This document shows, piece by piece, positions 10,201 to 18,288 of a DNA stretch of 64,000 nucleotides. Position numbers and translations under genes: made by a program. Positions within the stretch are counted from its first letter, which is position 1. Each line of letters opens with the position of its first letter. Source of the DNA: Streptomyces sp. NBC_01460 (GTDB taxonomy: Bacteria > Actinomycetota > Actinomycetes > Streptomycetales > Streptomycetaceae); NCBI RefSeq assembly GCF_036227405.1, contig NZ_CP109473.1:5704001-5768000 (forward strand), written 5' to 3'. Under the pieces are notes generated by a model. The model saw only the letters and a list, made by a program, of their open reading frames with translations. It was not told where the DNA came from and did not search any database.

Positions 10201-11030
10201 GACTCGCGCAGCCGGGTCTCGGCCTCCTGCATGCGCTGTTCGGCGGCGCGGTTCAGCTCCGCCGTCTGCTGCCGGGTCCGGTCGGTCTCGGCGGTGGCCG
10301 TCGAGCGCAGCTGCTCGGCGTGGGCGGTGGCCTCCTGGGCCTGCGTGGAGGCGGCTTCGAGCAGCCGCTCGGCGTCCCTGCGGGCGCGCAGCAGCGTGGA
10401 CTCGGCATCGGCACGGGCCGACTCGGTCTCGGAGTTGAGGCGGCGGCGGGTCTCGTCGGCCAGCCGGGCCGACTCGGCCCGGGCGGCGGCCAGCGACTGC
10501 TCGGCCTCCGTGCGCGACTCGTCCAGGAGGCGGCGGGCCTGGGACTCGGTCCTGGCCCGCAACTGCTCGGCCCAGGCGACGTTCTCGTTGACGTGGGACT
10601 CGACGGTCTGCCGGCGCTCCGCCAGCTCCTGGTCGAGCCGCTGGCGCCGCTGGACGGCCTCGGCGTGCAACTCCGCCTGGAGACGGGCCTGATGCTCCGC
10701 GTGCTCCTGCAGGATCCGCTGTGTCTGCGCCCTGGCCTCGCGCAGCTCGCGCTCGGCGTCCGTCCGCAGCTGGTCGGCCTGGATCTGGGCGTTACGGAGC
10801 ATCTGTTCGGCCTGGTAGCCGATGTCCGCGCTGTCGTGTGCGGGACGGGTCGCCAGATTGCGCCGCGCCTCGTGCAGCTTGGCGCGCAAGACCTCGACCT
10901 GGTAACCGAGGTCCTCGGCGTGCTGGACGGCCTTCTCCCGGTCGGTCTTCAGCCGGTCCATCTCGGCTTCGAACCGCGAGAGATGGTCGTCGTCAGCTCG
11001 GTGGCTCTGCTGGCTCTCGTAGCCCCGCAC
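7236..11030 (-). CDS. scy: Scy, giant coiled-coil polarity organiser
   Basis: A 1264-residue protein that is nearly all alpha-helical coiled coil. The conserved N-terminus (HLSRFEAEMDRLKTDREKA, then LGYQVEVLRAKLHEARR) is followed by more than 1,100 residues of Glu/Ala/Arg-rich repeats with recurring phrases such as EAER and RTEA. Scy is the streptomycete scaffold that recruits DivIVA and FilP to set tip number and polarity. The start is GTG at 11030, with GAAGGA upstream. It is co-oriented with filP, 175 bp away. Strong compositional bias creates long open frames on the opposite strand, which I do not call. Confidence 0.93.
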   Translation of the reverse strand: MRGYESQQSHRADDDHLSRFEAEMDRLKTDREKAVQHAEDLGYQVEVLRAKLHEARRNLATRPAHDSADIGYQAEQMLRNAQIQADQLRTDAERELREARAQTQRILQEHAEHQARLQAELHAEAVQRRQRLDQELAERRQTVESHVNENVAWAEQLRARTESQARRLLDESRTEAEQSLAAARAESARLADETRRRLNSETESARADAESTLLRARRDAERLLEAASTQAQEATAHAEQLRSTATAETDRTRQQTAELNRAAEQRMQEAETRLRESRLEAEKVLAEAKEAAVKRLAGAESQNEQRTRTARSEIARLVGEATKQAETLKEEAEQALVDARAEAERVVAEAAEKARTLAAEDAAAQLAKAARSAEEVLTKASDDARSTTRAAGEEADRIRREAEAEADRLRGEAAEQADQLKGAAKDDTKEYRAKTVELQEEARRLRGEAEQLRSEAVAEGERIRGEARREAVQQLEEGARTAEELLTEAKSDAEELRTSAGTESERVRTEAAERAATLRKQAEEALERSRAEAEKLRAEAEEQATALTAAAEKAAEELREETERGVEARRTEAADELTRLHTEAESRVTAAEEALTEARTAAERIRRETSEESERLRAEAAERVRTLQEQATTEAERLRTEAAADAARSRAEGESVAVRLRSEAATEAERLKNEAQENADRVRSEAAAAAERVGTEAAEALAAAQEEANRRRRAAEEALDSARAEAEQERERAREQSEELLASARKRVEEAQAEAQRLVEEAERRASELVSAAEQTAQQVRDSVAGLQEQAEEEITGLRSAAEHAAERTRTEAQEEADRVRSDAYAERERATEDANRTRQVAHEESEAAKTLAERTVSEAIAESEKLRSDTSEYSQRVRTEASDALASAEQDAARARGEAREDANRIRTEAAAQADRLMAEATTESERVRTEATEQSERFVGEAADEAERLRAEAAQTVGSAQEHAARTREESERLRADAESAAEQVRAEARQEADRLLDEAREAAAKRRTDAAEQADQLVEKAQEEALRAATEAEEQADRMVGAARNEAVRITSEATVEGNTLVERARTDADELLVGARRDATATRERAEELRTRIESEIEELHERARRETSEQMKTAGERVDKLMKAATEQRDEAEAKAKELISDANSEASKVRIAAVKRAESLLKEAETKKAELTRVAEKLRADAEAEAKQTVDEGRRELDLLVRRREDINTEISRVQDVLEALESFEAPGGTGKASGGGAGGVKAGASAGTRSGGKASDG

Positions 11031-11231
11031 TGCGCGGTCCCATCCTTCCCCGAGCTCTCAACTCTGTTCGAGCAGGGGAGACCCCAACCCTGTCGCAAAT
11101 CCAAGCGAGTACCGCTCGCCGACGAGCGGTCCCCCCGGGGAATGGTGACAGATCAACGGCGAGGACGCGGCACGGCCCCGACCCGGCCCCGGCCCGGAAC
11201 CACCCACTCTACCGGGCCGGTATCGGTCGGG

Positions 11232-11660
11232 TCAGTGCTCCGTCGCCGAGGTGACCAGTTCGGTCAGCACGCCGTGGCAGTCCTTGGGATGGAGGAACGT
11301 GATCCGGGAGCCCATGGACCCGGTCCTGGGCTCGTCGTACAGCACCCGGACGCCCTTCCCGCGGATGTCCGCGGCGTCCCCGTCGACGTCCGCGGTCCCG
11401 AAGGCGATGTGGTGCACCCCCTCCCCGTTCTTCGCCAGCCACTTCCCGACAGCCGAGTCCTCACGGGTCGGCTCCAGCAGCTGGAGGTAGGAAGCCCCGC
11501 CGTCCGAGGTGTCGTTGATCTTCAGCATGGCCTCGCGGACACCCTGCTCCTCGTTGATCTCGGAGTGGTGCACCTCGAAGCCGTAGGTCGCGCGGTAGAA
11601 CTCCACCGTCCTGTCGAGGTCGAAGCAGGCGATTCCGATGTGGTCGATTCGCGTCAGCAT
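11232..11660 (-). CDS. mce: Methylmalonyl-CoA epimerase
   Basis: A 142-residue vicinal-oxygen-chelate fold enzyme that interconverts (2R)- and (2S)-methylmalonyl-CoA. The family's expected metal ligands are visible: His7 (RIDHIGIA), Gln60 (YLQLLEP), His84 (VHHIAFG) and Glu134 (VLTELV). Length is normal. It is divergent from a thiolase and close to meaB, and an acyl-CoA mutase gene (icmA) lies 14 kb away, consistent with propionyl- and butyryl-CoA metabolism and polyketide precursor supply. Confidence 0.93.
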   Translation of the reverse strand: MLTRIDHIGIACFDLDRTVEFYRATYGFEVHHSEINEEQGVREAMLKINDTSDGGASYLQLLEPTREDSAVGKWLAKNGEGVHHIAFGTADVDGDAADIRGKGVRVLYDEPRTGSMGSRITFLHPKDCHGVLTELVTSATEH

Positions 11661-11794
11661 GGAACCAGTGCAGCGCCCCGGTGATGGTTACGCAACGTGC
11701 GCGCGATCACACCGACAGCCGGATGACGGGCGCGGTACCGCTCAGTACATTCAGGTAAACCCTCGTTCACAACCAATCCAAGGGGCTGCGCCTC

Positions 11795-12997
11795 ATGTCA
11801 GGAACGACCGGAACCACCTCAGTGATCGTCGCGGGCGCCCGTACGCCCATGGGCCGTCTCCTGGGCTCGCTGAAGAGCTTCTCCGGGGCCGACCTCGGGG
11901 GCTTCGCCATCAAGGCGGCGCTGGACCGGGCCGGGATCGGCGGCGACCAGGTCGAGTACGTGATCATGGGCCAGGTGCTCCAGGCCGGGGCGGGGCAGAT
12001 CCCGGCGCGCCAGGCGGCGGTCAAGGCCGGAATCCCGCTGAACGTCCCCGCGCTCACCGTCAACAAGGTCTGCCTCTCGGGGCTCGACGCGATCGCCCTG
12101 GCGGACCAGCTGATCCGCGCCGGCGAGTTCGACGTCGTCGTGGCCGGCGGCCAGGAGTCCATGACCAACGCCCCGCACCTGCTCCCGAAGTCCCGCGAGG
12201 GATACAAGTACGGTGCGGTCGAGGTGCTCGACTCGATGGCGTACGACGGCCTGACGGACGCCTACGAGAACATCCCGATGGGCGAGTCCACCGAGAAGCA
12301 CAACACCCGCCTGGGCCTGGCCCGCGCCGACCAGGACGAGATCGGCGCCCTGTCCCACCAGCGCGCCGCCGCCGCACAGAAGAACGGCATCTTCGAGGCC
12401 GAGATCACCCCGGTCGAGATCCCGCAGCGCAAGGGTGACCCGGTCCTCTTCTCCAAGGACGAGGGCATCCGCCCGGAGACGACCGCGGAGTCCCTCGGGA
12501 AGCTGCGCCCGGCCTTCACCAAGGACGGCACGATCACGGCGGGGACCTCCTCGCAGATCTCCGACGGCGCCGCCGCCGTCGTCGTCATGAGCAAGGCCAA
12601 GGCCGAGGAGCTGGGCCTGGACTGGATCGCCGAGATCGGCGCCCACGGCAACGTGGCGGGCCCGGACAACTCGCTCCAGTCGCAGCCGTCCAACGCCATC
12701 CGGCACGCCCTGAAGAAGGAGGGCATCGGCGTCGAGGACCTCGACCTCATCGAGATCAACGAGGCGTTCGCGGCCGTCGCGGTCCAGTCGATGAAGGACC
12801 TCGGCGTCACCTCCGACAAGGTGAACGTGAACGGCGGCGCGATCGCGCTCGGCCACCCCATCGGCATGTCCGGCGCCCGCGTGGTGCTGCACCTGGCGCT
12901 GGAGCTGAAGCGGCGCGGAGGCGGCACCGGAGCGGCGGCCCTGTGCGGCGGCGGCGGTCAGGGCGACGCGTTGATCATCCGCGTACCGGGCAAGTAG
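11795..12997 (+). CDS. Acetyl-CoA C-acetyltransferase (thiolase)
   Basis: A 400-residue thiolase-II family enzyme for reversible condensation of two acetyl-CoA to acetoacetyl-CoA. All active-site elements are present: nucleophilic Cys93 (NKVCLSG), His354 (GHPIGMSG) and Cys384 (ALCGGGGQG). The ATG follows AAGGGG at good spacing. The downstream meaB is co-oriented 31 nt away with its own AGGAGG, so the two are likely co-transcribed. Biosynthetic and degradative roles cannot be separated from the sequence. Confidence 0.93.
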   Translation: MSGTTGTTSVIVAGARTPMGRLLGSLKSFSGADLGGFAIKAALDRAGIGGDQVEYVIMGQVLQAGAGQIPARQAAVKAGIPLNVPALTVNKVCLSGLDAIALADQLIRAGEFDVVVAGGQESMTNAPHLLPKSREGYKYGAVEVLDSMAYDGLTDAYENIPMGESTEKHNTRLGLARADQDEIGALSHQRAAAAQKNGIFEAEITPVEIPQRKGDPVLFSKDEGIRPETTAESLGKLRPAFTKDGTITAGTSSQISDGAAAVVVMSKAKAEELGLDWIAEIGAHGNVAGPDNSLQSQPSNAIRHALKKEGIGVEDLDLIEINEAFAAVAVQSMKDLGVTSDKVNVNGGAIALGHPIGMSGARVVLHLALELKRRGGGTGAAALCGGGGQGDALIIRVPGK

Positions 12998-13028
12998 TAC
13001 ACCGTACGAGCGAGCGAGGAGGCCGAGC

Positions 13029-13991
13029 GTGAAGGTGGACGTCCCCACCCTGGTCGAGCAGGCGCGGGAGGGCAGGCCGCGTGCGGTGGCCCGGCTCATC
13101 TCCCTGGTGGAGGGTGCCTCGCCGCAGCTGCGCGAGGTGATGGCCGCCCTGGCACCCCTCGCGGGTCACGCCTACGTCGTCGGCCTGACCGGATCGCCGG
13201 GTGTCGGCAAGTCCACCTCGACCTCGGCGCTGGTCTCCGCCTACCGCACGGCCGGCAAGCGGGTCGGGGTCCTGGCCGTCGACCCGTCGTCGCCGTTCTC
13301 CGGGGGCGCGCTCCTCGGTGACCGGGTCCGGATGTCGGAGCACGCCTCCGACCCCGGCGTCTACATCCGCTCGATGGCCACGCGCGGCCATCTGGGCGGG
13401 CTGGCCTGGTCGGCGCCACAGGCGATCCGGGTGCTGGACGCGGCGGGCTGCGACGTGATCCTCGTGGAGACGGTGGGGGTCGGCCAGTCGGAGGTGGAGA
13501 TCGCCTCCCAGGCCGACACCTCCGTCGTCCTCCTCGCCCCCGGCATGGGAGACGGCATTCAGGCGGCCAAGGCCGGAATCCTGGAGATCGGCGACGTCTA
13601 CGTCGTGAACAAGGCCGACCGGGACGGTGCGGACGCCACCGCCCGCGAGCTCAACCACATGCTGGGCCTGGGGGAGTCCCGGGGTCCCGGCGACTGGCGG
13701 CCGCCGATCGTGAAGACGGTCGCCGCCCGGGGCGAGGGCATCGACGAGGTCGTCGAGGCCCTGGAGAAGCACCGGGCGTGGATGGAGGAGCACGGCGTGC
13801 TGGCCGAGCGGCGCACGGCGCGTGCGGCCCGCGAGGTCGAGACGATCGCCGTCACCGCGCTCCGCGAACGGATCGCCGATCTGCACGGCGACCGCCGGCT
13901 GGACGCCCTCGCGGAACGGATCGTGGCCGGAGGCCTCGACCCGTACGCGGCGGCGGACGAGCTGGTCGCGGGGCTCACGGGCGGGAACTGA
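13029..13991 (+). CDS. meaB: MeaB-family GTPase, B12-mutase chaperone
   Basis: A 320-residue G3E/SIMIBI P-loop GTPase. The Walker A region GLTGSPGVGKST spans residues 52-63, followed by VDPSSPFSGGALLGDR and the NKADRDGA guanine-specificity motif. MeaB proteins protect and reactivate coenzyme-B12-dependent acyl-CoA mutases. The likely clients are methylmalonyl-CoA mutase elsewhere in the genome and the isobutyryl-CoA mutase encoded at 25383. GTG start behind AGGAGG. Ends at a convergent terminator. Confidence 0.93.
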   Translation: MKVDVPTLVEQAREGRPRAVARLISLVEGASPQLREVMAALAPLAGHAYVVGLTGSPGVGKSTSTSALVSAYRTAGKRVGVLAVDPSSPFSGGALLGDRVRMSEHASDPGVYIRSMATRGHLGGLAWSAPQAIRVLDAAGCDVILVETVGVGQSEVEIASQADTSVVLLAPGMGDGIQAAKAGILEIGDVYVVNKADRDGADATARELNHMLGLGESRGPGDWRPPIVKTVAARGEGIDEVVEALEKHRAWMEEHGVLAERRTARAAREVETIAVTALRERIADLHGDRRLDALAERIVAGGLDPYAAADELVAGLTGGN

Positions 13992-13992
13992 C

Positions 13993-14026
13993 GGTCCCCG
14001 GGCGGCGTGCGGGCCGCCCGGGAACC
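13993..14026. terminator. Terminator between meaB and the PepSY gene
   Basis: A 14-bp inverted repeat with one mismatch (arms 13993-14006 and 14013-14026) and a 6-nt loop lies between two convergent genes. It probably serves both. Confidence 0.65.
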
Positions 14027-14068
14027 GCACCGCCGCCCTCCCCGGAGCAGCGCGTCCCGTCCGGCGGA

Positions 14069-14695
14069 TCAGTCGTCGTCGTCGGCACCGTCGTCGTCCC
14101 GGTCCACGGTGACCTTGCCGCTCGTGGCATCCACGTGCAGCTCGTGCTCCTGGCCGCCCTTGCCCGCGACGTCGACGTCCCAGCGCGGCGCACCGCGCTT
14201 GCCGTCGTCGTCATCGTCGTCGTTGTCGTCCAGGTCCACCGACGTCACCGTGCCGGGCTGCGCGCCGAGCGCCGCCTTCACCGCGGCGTCCAGGGACACG
14301 GCCGCCGAGCGGGGCGCGTGGCGGTCGCGGTCGTCGTTGTCGTCGTCCTCGCGGTCGGACAGCACCGTGCCGTCGCCCGCGTCGACGGTCACGTCGTGCC
14401 AGACCTTGTCCGAGCCGTACACGTCGAGCTCCCAGACCGTACGGGAGTCGTCGTCATCGTCCAGCTCGGCCTCGGTGACCGTGCCGGGGACGGCCTTCAG
14501 GGCGGCGCCGACGGCCTCGTCGACGGTGGTGCGCCCGGTCCGCTGCTCCTTGGTGCCGTCCGCCGCCCGGTCCGCGGTGGCCGTCCGGTCGTCCCTGCTT
14601 CCGCTGTCGGAGTCCGCGAACGCGGCGGTCGTGACGAGTCCGCCGCCGACCAGTACGGCCGCGGTGAGGGTGGCGATGGCGATCTTGCGCTTCAT
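14069..14695 (-). CDS. Secreted PepSY-domain protein with poly-Asp segments
   Basis: A 208-residue exported protein. The signal peptide is residues 1-28 (MKRKIAIATLTAAVLVGGGL, then an AFA cleavage region). Two PepSY repeats follow (about residues 55-115 and 130-195), each with the TVDEAVGAALKA-type helix and a beta hairpin. Asp-rich runs (up to seven in a row) interrupt both repeats, suggesting divalent cation or polycation binding. The ATG at 14695 follows GGGGAGGA. The gene is divergent from a two-component system whose sensor loop carries a similar Asp run, so I infer it is a target or accessory of that system. Confidence 0.85.
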   Translation of the reverse strand: MKRKIAIATLTAAVLVGGGLVTTAAFADSDSGSRDDRTATADRAADGTKEQRTGRTTVDEAVGAALKAVPGTVTEAELDDDDDSRTVWELDVYGSDKVWHDVTVDAGDGTVLSDREDDDNDDRDRHAPRSAAVSLDAAVKAALGAQPGTVTSVDLDDNDDDDDDGKRGAPRWDVDVAGKGGQEHELHVDATSGKVTVDRDDDGADDDD

Positions 14696-14759
14696 GGTGG
14701 GTTCCTCCCCGATGGGATGTGCTGTGCTGAGCGACGGGAACCACACTGGCCCGGCGATG

Positions 14760-14797
14760 CTGAACGCAGCCTGAAGCCACCTGAAGGCGTCTTCAGG
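14760..14797. promoter_or_regulatory. CTGAA repeat cluster, likely response-regulator box
   Basis: Three direct CTGAA repeats start at 14760, 14771 and 14781 (11- and 10-bp steps, about one helical turn). The last forms an inverted repeat CCTGAAG / CTTCAGG at 14780-14797. Phased direct repeats of this kind are typical binding sites for OmpR-family regulators. The cluster sits between the PepSY gene and the response regulator at 14820, so it could control both. Confidence 0.55.
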
Positions 14798-14819
14798 TCC
14801 GGTTTGGGAAGCTGTCCCC

Positions 14820-15479
14820 ATGCGCCTGTTGATCGTGGAGGACGAGAAGCGGCTCGCGACGTCCCTCGCGAGGGGACTCACCGCCGAGGGCTTCGCCGTC
14901 GACGTCGTGCACGACGGCCTGGAGGGCCTGCACCTGGCCGGTCAGGGCGTCCACGACCTCGTCGTCCTGGACATCATGCTGCCCGGGATGAACGGCTACC
15001 GGATCTGCGCCGCCCTGCGCGCCGCCGGGCACGAGACGCCGATCCTGATGCTGACCGCCAAGGACGGGGAGTACGACGAGGCGGAGGGCCTCGACACGGG
15101 CGCCGACGACTACCTGACCAAGCCGTTCTCGTACGTGGTGCTCGTCGCCCGGATCCGGGCCCTGCTGCGCCGTCGCGGCGGCTCCGCCTCCCCGGTGCTC
15201 ACCGCCGGCGCGCTGCGGATGGACACCGCGGCCCGCAGGGTCCGCCTGGGTGAGGACGAAGTCGTCCTCACCGCCAAGGAGTTCGCCGTCCTGGAGCAGC
15301 TCGTGCTGCGGGCGGGCGAGGTGGTCAGCAAGGCGGACATCCTGGAGCACGTCTGGGACTTCGCCTACGACGGCGACCCGAACATCGTCGAGGTCTACGT
15401 CAGCACCCTGCGCCGCAAGCTCGGCGCCGCGTCGATCCGTACGGTACGGGGCGCGGGCTACCGGCTGGAGACCTCGTGA
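14820..15479 (+). CDS. OmpR-family response regulator
   Basis: A 219-residue two-domain regulator. The receiver domain (residues 1-115) has the acidic pair Glu7/Asp8, phospho-acceptor Asp51 (VVLDIML), Thr in MLTAKD and Lys in LTKPF. The C-terminal winged helix (about 125-217) ends with VRGAGYRLE. It overlaps the sensor kinase gene by 4 nt (GTGA). The phased CTGAA repeats just upstream suggest autoregulation and control of the divergent PepSY gene. The sensed signal is unknown. Confidence 0.9.
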   Translation: MRLLIVEDEKRLATSLARGLTAEGFAVDVVHDGLEGLHLAGQGVHDLVVLDIMLPGMNGYRICAALRAAGHETPILMLTAKDGEYDEAEGLDTGADDYLTKPFSYVVLVARIRALLRRRGGSASPVLTAGALRMDTAARRVRLGEDEVVLTAKEFAVLEQLVLRAGEVVSKADILEHVWDFAYDGDPNIVEVYVSTLRRKLGAASIRTVRGAGYRLETS

Positions 15480-16930
15480 GGTCCGTGCGCGCCAGGGCGG
15501 CCCTGGGCGCCACGCTGGTCGTCGCCGTCGCCCTGACCGTCGCGGGGCTGGCCGTACTGCTGGTGCTGCGCGGCAACCTGACGGACCGGGCCGGCCTGGA
15601 GGCCGAGGTGACCGCGCGGGAGGTGGCGGGGGAGCTGGCCCTTGGCAAGGCGTACGCGGAGCTGGAGGCGAGCGACGACGACAGCCACCCCGTCCAGGTG
15701 ACCGACGAGGAGGGGCGCGTGGTGGCCGTCTCCAAGGACCTGGAGGCGATCTCGGGGACGGGCGCGTCACAGGTGGTACCGGCCTCCCCGGCACCGGTCC
15801 CCAGCCCGGGTGACGAGGATGACGACGATGACGACGACGGGACCGCCCCGCCCCGGAGCGAGGTCTCCTCCGACCCGCCGGACTTCACGAACGGCACCGC
15901 CACGGTCGACGGCGAGACGGCGGACTACCGCTTCGCCACCGTCGAGGTGACCACGCAGAAGGACGTCACCCTGACCGTCCACGCGGGCGCCCCCCTCGCG
16001 GCCGAGCAGGAGGCCGTGAACACCGTACGCACCTCCATGCTGGCCGGGCTTCCCGTCATGCTGCTCGTGGTCGCCGGGGTGACCTGGCTGGTCACCCGGC
16101 GCGCACTGCGCCCGGTGGAGGGCATCCGGCGGGAGCTGGCCGCGATCACCGCGTCCGAGGACCTCGGCCGCCGGGTGCCCGAGCCGGACTCGCGGGACGA
16201 GATCGCGCGGCTGGCCCGCACCACCAACGAGACCCTCACGGTGCTGGAGGGATCGGTCGACCGGCAGCGGCGCTTCGTGGCCGACGCCTCGCACGAGCTG
16301 CGCAGCCCGATCGCCTCGCTGCGCACGCAGCTGGAGGTGGGGGCCGCCCACCCGGAGCTGCTGGACGTGCCCGGAGCGGTCGCCGACACCGTACGGCTGC
16401 AGGTGCTGGCCGCCGACCTGCTGCTGCTCGCCCGCCTGGACGCGGGGGAGCGTCCGGGGCGTACGGCGGTCGACCTGGGCGCGCTGGTGCGCGAGGAGGT
16501 CTCCCAGCGCGCGGCGGACCGCATCCCGCCGGAGGTTTCCGTGACGGACGCCGAGCTGCTCGAAGTCGGCGGTTCACGCGGCCAGTTGGCCCGGGTCGTC
16601 GGCAATCTGCTGGACAACGCCGAGCGTCACGCGGAGCGTTCGGTCGCCGTCTCGGTGCGGGCGGACCGGGGCGACGTGCTCGTCGAGGTCACGGACGACG
16701 GAGCGGGCGTGCCCGAGGCCGAACGGGCCCGGATCTTCGAGCGTTTCGTACGCCTGGACGACGCCCGCAGCCGTGACGACGGCGGAGCAGGGCTCGGTCT
16801 GGCCATCGCCCGTGACGTGGCCTCCCGGCACGGAGGCACGCTCACGGTGGGTACGGCGCCGGGCGGCGGCGCCCGGTTCAGCCTGCGGCTGCCGGGGCGG
16901 CCCGGGGCGAGGGCGGCCGGCGACGGCTGA
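15476..16930 (+). CDS. Sensor histidine kinase with acidic extracellular loop
   Basis: A 484-residue membrane kinase. TM1 is residues about 10-33; an extracytoplasmic domain of about 150 residues contains the tract GDEDDDDDDDG; TM2 is about 188-208; a HAMP linker follows; HisKA contains FVADASHELRSPIASL; the ATPase domain has N-box NLLDNAERHA and the DDGAGVPEAE and GAGLGLAI motifs. It is translationally coupled to the response regulator. The Asp run in the sensor domain and the similar runs in the divergent secreted PepSY protein suggest a shared cationic ligand, which is an inference. Confidence 0.9.
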   Translation: MRSVRARAALGATLVVAVALTVAGLAVLLVLRGNLTDRAGLEAEVTAREVAGELALGKAYAELEASDDDSHPVQVTDEEGRVVAVSKDLEAISGTGASQVVPASPAPVPSPGDEDDDDDDDGTAPPRSEVSSDPPDFTNGTATVDGETADYRFATVEVTTQKDVTLTVHAGAPLAAEQEAVNTVRTSMLAGLPVMLLVVAGVTWLVTRRALRPVEGIRRELAAITASEDLGRRVPEPDSRDEIARLARTTNETLTVLEGSVDRQRRFVADASHELRSPIASLRTQLEVGAAHPELLDVPGAVADTVRLQVLAADLLLLARLDAGERPGRTAVDLGALVREEVSQRAADRIPPEVSVTDAELLEVGGSRGQLARVVGNLLDNAERHAERSVAVSVRADRGDVLVEVTDDGAGVPEAERARIFERFVRLDDARSRDDGGAGLGLAIARDVASRHGGTLTVGTAPGGGARFSLRLPGRPGARAAGDG

Positions 16931-16942
16931 GGGCCGGCCCCG

Positions 16943-17419
16943 CTACGGCTTGCCGCGCCGCCCGCGCAGATGGTCCGCGATCGGGGTCAGGGCCGCGTGC
17001 AGTGCGGAGAGCTCCTCGGGGGAGAGCAGGTCCATGAAGTGCCTGCGCACGGACTCGACATGGTGCGGCGCGACCTTCTTCATCGTCTCCGCGCCGAGGT
17101 CCGTGAGGACCGCGAACAGTCCGCGCCGGTCCGACTCGCAGTGCTGGCGCCGCACCATGCCGGCGTTCTCCATGCGGGTGATCTGGTGCGAGAGCCTGCT
17201 CTTGGACTGCAGGGTGGCGGCGGCGAGGTCGCTCATCCGCATCCGCTGCTCTTCCGACTCCGAGAGGTTGACCAGGATCTCGTAGTCGTTCATGGTCAGG
17301 CCGAACGGCTGGAGGTCCTTCTCCAGCTGGTGCGTCAGCAGCCTGCTGACGTCCAGGTGGGTGCGCCAGGCGCACTGCTCCGCGTCGGTCAGCCAGCGAG
17401 TGGCCGTCTCGGTCTCCAT
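16943..17419 (-). CDS. absC: AbsC-like MarR-family zinc-responsive regulator
   Basis: A 158-residue winged-helix regulator. The MarR core includes MSDLAAATLQSKSRLSHQI (recognition region) and CESDRRGLFAVLTDLG (wing). Cys and His residues (AEQCAW, RRQHCESD, APHHVES) could bind metal. Size, sequence and location match AbsC of S. coelicolor, which affects antibiotic production and represses the coelibactin cluster in response to zinc; this identity is from memory. It ends 12 nt from the convergent kinase gene. Its promoter region contains an imperfect palindrome and a -10 element very close to the ATG. Confidence 0.85.
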   Translation of the reverse strand: METETATRWLTDAEQCAWRTHLDVSRLLTHQLEKDLQPFGLTMNDYEILVNLSESEEQRMRMSDLAAATLQSKSRLSHQITRMENAGMVRRQHCESDRRGLFAVLTDLGAETMKKVAPHHVESVRRHFMDLLSPEELSALHAALTPIADHLRGRRGKP

Positions 17420-17426
17420 GTATGGA

Positions 17427-17445
17427 TTCTACCTAAGATGTTGAA
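17427..17445 (-). promoter_or_regulatory. Palindrome and -10 at absC start
   Basis: On the minus strand TAGAAT is followed by six bases and then the ATG of absC, the geometry of a leaderless promoter. An imperfect palindrome (TTCAACATC / TTAGGTAGAA, 6 of 9 positions symmetrical) covers the -10. It is a candidate autoregulatory operator. Confidence 0.4.
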
Positions 17446-17514
17446 AGACGGACGAAGTCTGGGAGTGTGACCCCTCGCACGTACTGCCGGGCGTCACACT
17501 CCGCAGACTACCGT

Positions 17515-18288
17515 TCACAGCCCGAAGCGACGCTGGAGGTCCCCCAGCTGACCGGGCATGCGGGGTGTGGAGCCGTGTTGACCGGCCCCGGGACCGCCCC
17601 CCGGCACCCCCGGTTCGTGCGGAACGGCGCCGGTGGCCTGCTCGGGCATGAGCACCTCGGTCGACTGGAGCAGGACCGTACCCGCCCCGACGAACTCGAA
17701 CTGGTGCTCCTCGCCCGAGGTCCCGCCGATCCCGGTGAGCGAGCGGAGCCCGCCCATGACCCCGGTCATGTAGCCGTGATCGTAGTGGTGGCAGGGCGAG
17801 GGGCAGTCCGCCCACCCCACCAGCGCCTGCGGGTCCACCCGCAGCGGCGGCTCCATGAAGACCACCGGGCCGTTGGACGCGGCGACGAACTTCCCCGTCC
17901 CGATCAGGGTGAGGAACCCCGGCACGATGGACTGCTTCAGCGCCAGTGTCGGCTGGTACGCCAGCAGGTTCCCGGACCGGATCGTGAGGTTGCCGTCCTC
18001 CAGGTCGAAGGAGTTCACGTCGAAGGCCCGGTCGGCGAGCAGCATCTTGCCGCTGCCCTCGGCCACCACCCAGTCGCTCGCGTGCAGCGGGGAGTGGAAG
18101 CTCGTGCGGATCAGCCGCTCGAAGCGCCCGTGTCCGATGCCGTTGAAGTCGATCCGCCCGTAGTAGGCGATCATCTTGCCCTTCTGCAGGAACCACTGGC
18201 TCCCCTTGAGCTCCACGCAGAAGGTGTAGGCGTTGACGTTGTCGTCCGACGGCAGCGTCATCGGGTCGAAGATCACGGGCGTGCTCAC
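17515..18288 (-). CDS. AIM24-family protein A
   Basis: A 257-residue beta-rich protein of the AIM24/TIGR00266 family (double-psi or TRAP-like beta sandwich). The core runs from residue 20 to about 215; the C-terminal 45 residues are Gly/Pro-rich and probably disordered. It differs from its two neighbours in having the Cys/His cluster ADCPSPCHHYDHG (residues about 160-172), a possible metal site. GTG start, overlapping the upstream paralogue by 4 nt. Bacterial AIM24 proteins have no settled biochemical role. Confidence 0.8.
   Translation of the reverse strand: MSTPVIFDPMTLPSDDNVNAYTFCVELKGSQWFLQKGKMIAYYGRIDFNGIGHGRFERLIRTSFHSPLHASDWVVAEGSGKMLLADRAFDVNSFDLEDGNLTIRSGNLLAYQPTLALKQSIVPGFLTLIGTGKFVAASNGPVVFMEPPLRVDPQALVGWADCPSPCHHYDHGYMTGVMGGLRSLTGIGGTSGEEHQFEFVGAGTVLLQSTEVLMPEQATGAVPHEPGVPGGGPGAGQHGSTPRMPGQLGDLQRRFGL

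Noticed and set aside
7191..11684. A very long open frame on the plus strand opposite scy (about 1,500 codons)
   Set aside because: It mirrors the Glu/Ala/Arg codon bias of scy, has low-complexity Leu/Gly composition, no ribosome site and no recognisable domain.
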